The notes under the pieces are model-generated. The model had not been told where the DNA came from. It made no database searches and saw nothing but the letters and a program-made list of their open reading frames with translations. A program made the position numbers and the translations under genes. Shown here piece after piece: positions 56,934-64,000 of a DNA stretch of 64,000 bases; within the stretch, counting starts at the first letter, position 1, and every line of letters begins with the position of its first letter. The DNA lies in NCBI GenBank assembly GCA_020747065.1, contig JAGMVK010000020.1:806001-870000 (forward strand), read 5' to 3'. Source of the DNA: Cadophora sp. MPI-SDFR-AT-0126. Taxonomy: Eukaryota; Ascomycota; Leotiomycetes; Helotiales; Ploettnerulaceae.

Positions 56934-58939
56934 GCCGCGCAATACTGATCGCATATCGGCTATAGAAGTAGATTATCATGCGACTGTTGGGATATCTAGA
57001 GTCACGTACAAGTGCCGGAAATGGACTAGGATCAGAATCCGAGGCTGGGTGTACCCGTAGCCAGTGTAGGACTTTACTTCCGCTATCAAATGGATCGTCG
57101 ATGAGGCCAAACCACTGTCAATCTCGTCATGCCCCTTCTCTACCCGGCCATCCTGAGAGTCCAAACAGCAGATTTCGGCTTTTTTCCCGGCGTCAACAAG
57201 GAGGAATGTTACATTCTTGGCTCACTATCGATTACTTACTCACTTTCTCTGTCGATGTGAACCTGCTGTGGGGAGCCAGGGTGCAAGATAAGGTCCTAGT
57301 CCACCGAGAGTCGATTGTAAACCCACCGTGGATGAGTTCAGTCCCACGAACAAACCCGGATACGGCATAGGTCCCTTTCAGTCTCGTCAGTGGTCTGCTT
57401 TTACCCCTCGATTTGGGTAATATTCGCTAATCTGGTACTGTTCTGGACGACGACTGTGTGGGCCATCGGTTTCGGCTGCTTGATTTACTCGTTTGTAGTT
57501 GAACGCTTTGAACCCATCTCCATCCCACTGCACCATGCCATACATTGACAAGGTAGTGATTCGGTAAGTTTACCCCACCAGACCCTCAATTTGATTTACT
57601 CCCACCCTGAACAGTACTGTACAATCCCCCACTACACATAAGATAAATTTCACGAAAACTAGAGCTTCTGGGGCCAGGCACCTCCCTAGGGTGTTTGCCC
57701 AATTGATTTGCCGATTATTGGCCACAAGGAGAGCTTCAACTCCCTCTCAAACCCTCTCTCTACTGCATAGCTGCCCTTGCTTTAACATGGAGCAGAATTT
57801 GGCTCGTGCTTTGAGCATATGCCGGGAATTAAACCAGCGGAACAGATCCTCCACACCTTCAGCCTGCAGAGCTCCACCTTTGTTGGTTTTTCACCTGTGC
57901 ACTGACTCTTTTGTGGCGCCTGTCATGCACCCCTGAAAATCAATTCTTTTCCGGAATGTTACGATGACAAGTCGCAAAACAGAGTGCTTCCGTGGGCATT
58001 GATCTTGTCTCTCACGACATTCCGCTACATGCTCGAGTAAGTCTTAACTATACATCCTTCTTGTCTATGGTATCAGTTGTTGTCTATCTCTTAGTTGAAA
58101 TCTACTTTGCTCCACTCCTAAATCGTCCGGTTCGAGTTAGATGCCTCGCTTCCCGCAATGACCAAGAGATAGACAGCAATTATAACCGAGAAGAATCGAC
58201 AACTTTGCGGTACTCCCTTCATACAGTAGGCTGAGAGTGGAGCATATCCACTACAAGGCCTCACCTTTCCCTGGTTGTGGATCATCTCCACTACCAGCCC
58301 ACTGGATAATGGCAGGCATGCACAACCACAATTCCGAGACTCCTGTAGATGGGATATTGGAGAATCGAACGCCATGTCGTATGAAGTATGTTGCGAGCGA
58401 CACTGGCCTTGGATCCGATCGATGATGCCCTGCTTGACTATGATTATTTTCGGATCAAGACATCGTACGATTATCAAGACCTAACGAAAGAAGAACCTTT
58501 TCGCGATTACCAAAACGTTTGCGTCCCTTTGACCAACACGCTCTGGGTAAAAGGCATACTTCACTCCGCTGCAGAGGGCAGAATCTCGTCTACCTGCCGA
58601 CTAAATGTCTCTCATTATCCATTGTCACAGATCCGGCGTCAAGAGCAAAGGCGGCTTGTCCATCGTACCAAGATTCGAAATGCCATGGCGACCAGCCCGA
58701 ACCATGGGTCCACAAACTGTTTTTTGGTCGGATACAAGACCAAGTGGATTCTTGTCATCTCATATGATTCTGATCGTGATTCCAGTTTCCCTCCACTGAA
58801 GACTTCTACCACACAAGCACGTTTGAGTGTACTATTCGTGTTCTCTTTCTGTCCCCTTCATTGTTATTCATAAGCAATTTGAACATCATCGCCAATAGGC
58901 AGCTCTCTAAAACTTATTCATTCGATCCTCGAGTCAGTC
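56934..58939. other. Long intergenic region upstream of GT2
   Basis: 2.0 kb without a supported coding gene; the frames here have no family resemblance. A long promoter or 5' leader for the GT2 gene is possible. Confidence 0.45.
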
Positions 58940-60920
58940 ATGACTGACCACAGTGACATTCCGCAAGTTGAGGTCTTCCACACACGTGGAGACCAAGCAC
59001 CTTCGACTATTGAATCCAACCTTGCCAATCCCTTCGCCGATAATGAAGCTTTATCGTCATCTGAAGAATCACCTCTTCACTCAGCACCGGCTACAATCAC
59101 AAAGGCCGCAACTGCCACGCCTACTACGGCCGCCGAGCACTCTGAGGACATTATTGTAAGAGTCCCTAGAGACCTTTGAAGCCTGATACTTACATGAATA
59201 GCAACCAATCCCCCAAGTCGAAGCAGAACTTTCAGAAAAAGTTGATATTCCTCAGGAGAGATCCCCTACTTCCTCATCCCAAGATGAGGAGAAAGCCATA
59301 GACAACACTCCTGAAGTTGACACCAAGTCCAAAGGCTTCTGGGCACGGCAATATGCACTATTCAGAGCAACTTATGCTCCAATCGAGGATCCTCCTCTCA
59401 TCCTTCCATCTGGAACCACGGACGAAGAGAAATATGGATACTTAAAGACCAATCGCTTTGGTTTATACCTCGTCGGTGTCTTCTCCTTCTTGAGCCTGTC
59501 GGCAGGGATGTGGCTGTTTGTTGTAACCTCCAAATATTTCTACTGGTTCGGACTTTTTGTCGGTCTTTTGGAAATTTACCTCATCATCTCGTACACTATC
59601 ACTTTGGTGGGCAAAGACTATGATATCGAAAGTCACAACAAGATTCTTGCGGACTACCCGATCACAGATGAAACTGCTCCTACGATCGACATCTATTTGC
59701 CTTGTTGCAAGGAACCCATGGAAATTCTAGCGAACACCTACAAATATGTCAAGGCACTCCAATGGCCAGCTGGAAAACTCAAAGTCTACGTTTTGGATGA
59801 CGGTGGCATGGATGCAGTCAAGCAGCTCGCAACAAGTTATGGCTTCGAGTACATCGTACGAGGAGATAGACCAAGGCTCAAGAAGGCCGGTAATCTCCGA
59901 TGGGCATTTGCTCGGACATCTGGAGACTTCTTCACAATTTTCGACGCGGACTTCTGTCCACGGTCTGACTTTCTTCTCGAGACTGTTCCACAGCACCTGG
60001 CTGATGACAAGACTGCCATCATCCAAACTCCTCAGTTCTTCCGCGTCATGGACAGCCAGACCTGGGTAGAGCAAGGTGCAGGTGGGATCCAAGAACTGTT
60101 CTACCGAGTCGTCGAAGTCAACCGCAACCGCTGGGGTGCATCCATCTGTGTGGGTAGTAACGCTGTCTATCGACGAGAGGCACTTGTGGAAGTCGGTGGA
60201 ACTGCCGAAATTGGATTTTCCGAAGATGTCCATACCGGATTCTACGCAGTCAACAGAGGTTGGAAAGTCAAATACGTTCCTCTATGCCTTGCATGTGGAG
60301 TCTGTCCTGATACGCCACACGCATTTTTTTCACAACAAATGCGGTGGTGTATGGGCTCCACGACTCTTCTGACAAACCCAGATTTCTGGAAGTCGAACCT
60401 CAACCTGGTTCAAAAGCTCTGTTACATGTCGGGCATGATGTACTATTCCGCCATCTCACTCAGCATCTTCGTCAATCCCCTTCCTGGTATCCTTCTCCTC
60501 TGGGTCCGTCCAGAATATTTCAAGTACTACAACCTTGCCTTCGCAGCGCCGTCCGTCATCTATTCGCTCGTGGCATTCCGTTTCTGGGCCAAAGCCAAAT
60601 ATGGGCTCAATGTGCAATTCATCATGGTGATTCAGTCATATGCATACCTGACTGCTATCAAAGATCGAGTGTTTGGTCGGGCTTTGGCATGGGTCCCATC
60701 AGGAGACAATAAATCGCACCGAAACACCAAGTACCGCAACATGCGGATTCTCGCTTGGTGTTGGATCTTCACTTATCTGGGTGCGCTGATTGCGGCATTG
60801 GTCTATCGTTGCATCACAGACAAGACTTTTGAGATCTACAATGCCGCTCCATTGATTGTTCTGGATGCGATGAATTTGTTCTTTGCTCATAGATTTCTGT
60901 TATGTGTCTCCAAGCAGTAG
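58940..60920 (+). CDS. Processive family-2 glycosyltransferase (polysaccharide synthase)
   Basis: Two exons (58940-59155, 59202-60920) give 645 codons. A disordered acidic N-terminus (about 1-120) precedes two membrane helices, the cytosolic GT-A domain and at least four C-terminal helices. The catalytic set of processive GT2 enzymes is complete: LDDGG (about 270), DAD (about 320), SEDVHT (about 412) and QQMRW (about 450). This is the cellulose/hyaluronan-synthase fold, distinct from chitin synthases. Related fungal GT2 proteins are needed for hyphal growth on solid surfaces in some plant pathogens. The polymer is not known. The neighbours suggest a glucose- or glucuronate-containing chain, which is inference. 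Confidence 0.93.
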
Positions 60921-62368
60921 ATTTAGATTGAGGGGATCCGGTAGTCTATTTACAAGATACGAAGCAAGAAGCTTGATGCTAGAGGGGAGTGATGGATTCC
61001 TGGCACCTTAGATCGCATGTTTTCTTTCATATTTTCAGATATAGACCGCTAGAAGATAGACAGACAATGCATGATAGTTCCGTACACATCACGAATTCTA
61101 CACGTGATCAATTCCGTCAAAAGTTGCCATTCTCAAACTCTAAATAATCCTCACCTCAATACCAGCACCTTCCCTTGCAGATACTAAGCCTATTCCATCA
61201 AAAGAAGAACAATTGATTCTTATCTGACTTGACCCACAACCAAAGCGAAGTCTAATCGCAGGGGTCGAGCCTGGCCCGCTCCATGGGGTTGATGTTGAAG
61301 AAATGGGGCCATAAACTCTTGGAACTCCATCCATAAACATCCGACTGAGACTTTTCCTCGTCACTCAACGAGTCAGATAACTTCCCGAATTCTCCACGTG
61401 TAAGACATGTGGTCGGCCGAGCACGCCTTCTCAAATGCCGTGCCGAGCTCAAACTCGATTATTCAGATGTCTCAGAACTCACGGCCGCAGCGGACCTTCA
61501 AGGAACATAGCATTATTTTCTCCTCCTCCCGAAACGGCTCTATTACTTTGAATCACACATTCTGATCAAGATTCTTCGTTTAAATATTCCTTTCCTGGCT
61601 TGCTGTAACTATTATAGCCTGAATGCACCCCATTACGCCTGTCAGGGGCGACTTCCTTGTCAACTATCCTATATCCTGGGCGGGGTTACGGAACTAAACG
61701 GCAAGCTCGGCAGAAAAGTCGTTCTTTTGGTTTGTTTGTTCTCGATCGGATCGAAATGTCTGTCCTTGAAATGATTCTTGGGATTCTGTTGCCGGTCCGA
61801 TCTTCTGGTGGGAGAGAGTTGAGGAGGCAGCGATGAAGCATGTGAATGAAATCTTAGATCTACACTAAGTGTAACTTTGACTCTCCACGGAAGTTTGTCC
61901 GCTTTCAGGATATGGCCGTTGCATGCTCCAGGCCCGATAGTGCGAGACAACGGCTTTGTCGAGAGAATGGAGATGCTTGCAGGTTCTGAGCGTATTGCTC
62001 ATGTGGGTTGACTAGAAAGATGGCTGACACTGTTTGAATAGAGTGGAAATCGCAATAAACGGTAGCGCGTTGATGGTTTGCCGTGAGAGATACCGACACC
62101 GTTTGCGGAGTTTGGTTATCGCGATAGTTAAGAGTGTTCTGGTCGGATGGATCGATTTTGAATATGGTAGAGACAGAGGCATGGGGTAGCGAAGTTTTGA
62201 CACCACTACTAAGCTGATATCTCGCGATTTGAAGTCCAGAGCGGTCCACTGAGCTTGTCAGGGAAATTGTGAACACTATATATCGTCTCTTCGGGTCCGT
62301 CCAGACTGTTCATCTTGAAATTATCAATAATCCACTCATCAAGTTCCTGATAACTCACATTTGCAACC
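60921..62368. other. Intergenic, GT2 to UGDH
   Basis: 1.4 kb between two plus-strand genes; no supported gene or RNA recognised. Confidence 0.5.
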
Positions 62369-64000
62369 ATGGCTTCTTCCTCGAGCGATGCCTCTGAGTT
62401 TGACGGGACAACTCTGTCTACCCCCTCTTCTATACCTTCCAGTCCTAATACGACTCCTCTCGTCAAGCTTTCCCGTGCGGCTGGCACAGAAATATTGCCT
62501 GTGTCCAAGGCTGGAAACATCTGCTGTGTGGGAGCTGGTTATGTTGGTAAGCACATCTCAACCCAAATATCCTTTTGCAAAGAACACACCGCTTCTCACT
62601 ATAGATAGTAGCTTACACTACATAGGAGGACCAACTGCTGCAGTTATTGCCTTTCAAAACCCCAACATCCGAGTCACAGTAGTTGACAAAGACGCCAACC
62701 GCATTCGAAAATGGAACTCACAACATCTTCCCATACACGAGCCCGGCCTCAGCGAGATCGTGCGTGTAGCTCGAGATGGGACCAACGCCGTGAAAGTCAA
62801 CATCGATGGCACCTTCGCCGCCGAACTTCCAGCTCGGCTGCCTAATCTCTTCTTTTCAACTGAAGTTGCAAAGTGTGTGTCCGAGGCTGACATTGTGTTC
62901 TTGAGCGTCAACACTCCAACGAAGATCTCGGGTATCGGAGCCGGAGCTGCTACGAATATGGTTGCGCTAGAAGGTGCTACTAGGGATATTGCTCTGTCTG
63001 CCAAGCCTGGCGCTATCATTGTTGAGAAGAGCACTGTCCCTTGTAGAACTGCTCAGGTTGTTCGGGATATTGTACGTGGCCTCCGCGCTGGTTCACAATA
63101 TTTATCACTTGCTAACCTCTATCCAGCTCGAACTTCATCGACCATGCGTCCCCTTTGAGATCCTGTCCAATCCTGAATTCCTAGCCGAAGGTACTGCCGT
63201 CAAGGATCTCCTGAATCCAGACCGGATCCTGATCGGAAGTTCTCGCACCAAGTCCGGCCTCGCAGCAGCTGCAGCCCTCGAAGAAGTCTACTCCGGCTGG
63301 GTCGACCGTTCCAAAATCGTGACCGTCAATCTCTGGTCATCGGAGCTCTCGAAACTCGTCGCAAACGCCATGCTCGCTCAACGTATCAGCAGTATCAACA
63401 CCGTCAGTTCAATCTGCGAGAAAACAGGTGCCGATGTTGATGAGATCGCTAAGGCTATCGGTCTTGATCCTCGTCTTGGATCGAAGTTCCTTAAAGCTGG
63501 TCTTGGCTTTGGCGGGTCTTGCTTCAAGAAAGACATCTTGTCCCTCGTGTATCTTGCTCAAACTCTCAACCTCGAGGAGGTAGCTGAGTACTGGAAGCAA
63601 GTTATCACTATCAACGAGTTCCAGCGTAACAGATTCGTCAAGCGCGTCGTCTCTAATCTGCACGGCACCCTTATTGGGAAGAAAATCAGTATTCTTGGGT
63701 ATGCTTTCAAGAAAGATACGAGCGATACACGAGAATCGCCTGCTGTGGAAGTCGTGAAATCGCTGCTAGCGGATAATCCTGCCGAGATTGCCATCTTCGA
63801 TCCGAGATGTAATCCGGAGGACGTTAAGGATGAGCTTACTCGATTGATTGCTACCACGGGTCTAAAGCTTCTTAAGCCAGACGGACCGATCGAAGGTAAG
63901 CACCACCCCTCTCAACTGATTACATACGCTAACACCAAGCTTAGTCTACAAAGACCCCTATGAAGCTTGCGCCGAATCAAGCGCGGTCCTGATTCTCACA
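62369..64000 (+). CDS. UDP-glucose 6-dehydrogenase (partial at 3' end)
   Basis: Exons 62369-62546, 62626-63071, 63127-63895 and 63945 onward, running off the window; about 480 residues are visible. A Ser/Thr-rich lead of about 45 residues precedes the Rossmann motif CCVGAGYVGGPTA (the intron splits it). Then follow VDKDANRIRKWN, HEPGLSEIV, FLSVNTPTK, EKSTVP, SNPEFLAEGTAV and the catalytic cysteine in GFGGSCFKKD, with GYAFKKDTSDTRESPA in the C-terminal domain. The enzyme oxidises UDP-glucose to UDP-glucuronate with two NAD+ in the cytosol. Its place beside a processive GT2 suggests it supplies that synthase. Confidence 0.94.

Noticed and set aside
58388..58873. 161-codon frame upstream of GT2
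   Set aside because: No recognisable domain, no splice partners and overlapping equal-length frames; treated as leader or intergenic DNA.
1..64000. tRNA or rRNA genes
   Set aside because: I scanned by eye for paired A/B boxes and cloverleaf arms and found none convincing; a covariance-model search would be decisive.

Overview
This is a filamentous ascomycete nuclear window. The evidence is short GT-AG introns of about 42-206 bp, many with GCTAAC or CTGAC branch sites, and fungal-specific families: HET, NACHT/NB-ARC STAND proteins, Clr5, 2EXR, F-box, Zn2Cys6, FSH1-type hydrolase and spherulin 4. The family mix would suit the Leotiomycetes (Helotiales-like), but that placement is inference only. 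I rebuilt gene models by hand from reading frames and splice sites. Most multi-exon models close to an exact multiple of three.

Layout. 1-3 kb: the 3' end of an MFS sugar transporter and a cytochrome P450, tail to tail. 3.5-10.7 kb: a Rad5/HLTF-like SNF2-RING ATPase (minus) and a NACHT protein ending in four C2H2 zinc fingers (plus). 10.7-15.3 kb: a gene-free island with a degenerate dispersed short repeat, a Tc1/mariner relic, long C and G homopolymers and a possible solo LTR. 15.7-17.5 kb: a decayed F-box gene. 18.2-20.4 kb: a secreted GH26 mannanase with two CBM35-like modules and a CBM1. 21.3-26.5 kb: two halves of what may be one 2EXR gene, separated by about 4.1 kb that holds an amidohydrolase relic and a Clr5-domain gene. 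26.8-33 kb: a DHDPS-family aldolase and a large NB-ARC STAND receptor. 33.6-41 kb: SRR1-like, spherulin-4-like, VPS62-like and acyl-CoA dehydrogenase genes. 42-49 kb: a RING protein, a Zn2Cys6 regulator and a HET-domain protein. 49.5-54.5 kb: the core proteasome gene RPN5, an FSH1-like hydrolase and a second 2EXR gene. 55.9-64 kb: a GPI-anchored GH12-like glucanase carrying a frameshift, a processive GT2 polysaccharide synthase and UDP-glucose dehydrogenase, all on the plus strand.

Three themes stand out. First, nonself-recognition and signalling families are dense here (NACHT-C2H2, NB-ARC, HET), next to decayed fast-evolving families (F-box, 2EXR, Clr5). Second, the right edge looks like a small polysaccharide locus: UGDH makes UDP-glucuronate, the GT2 polymerises a nucleotide sugar at the membrane, and a wall-anchored glucanase could trim the product. 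Third, the repeat island and the several broken genes suggest an accessory region between housekeeping blocks such as RPN5. No tRNA, rRNA or CRISPR array was recognised.
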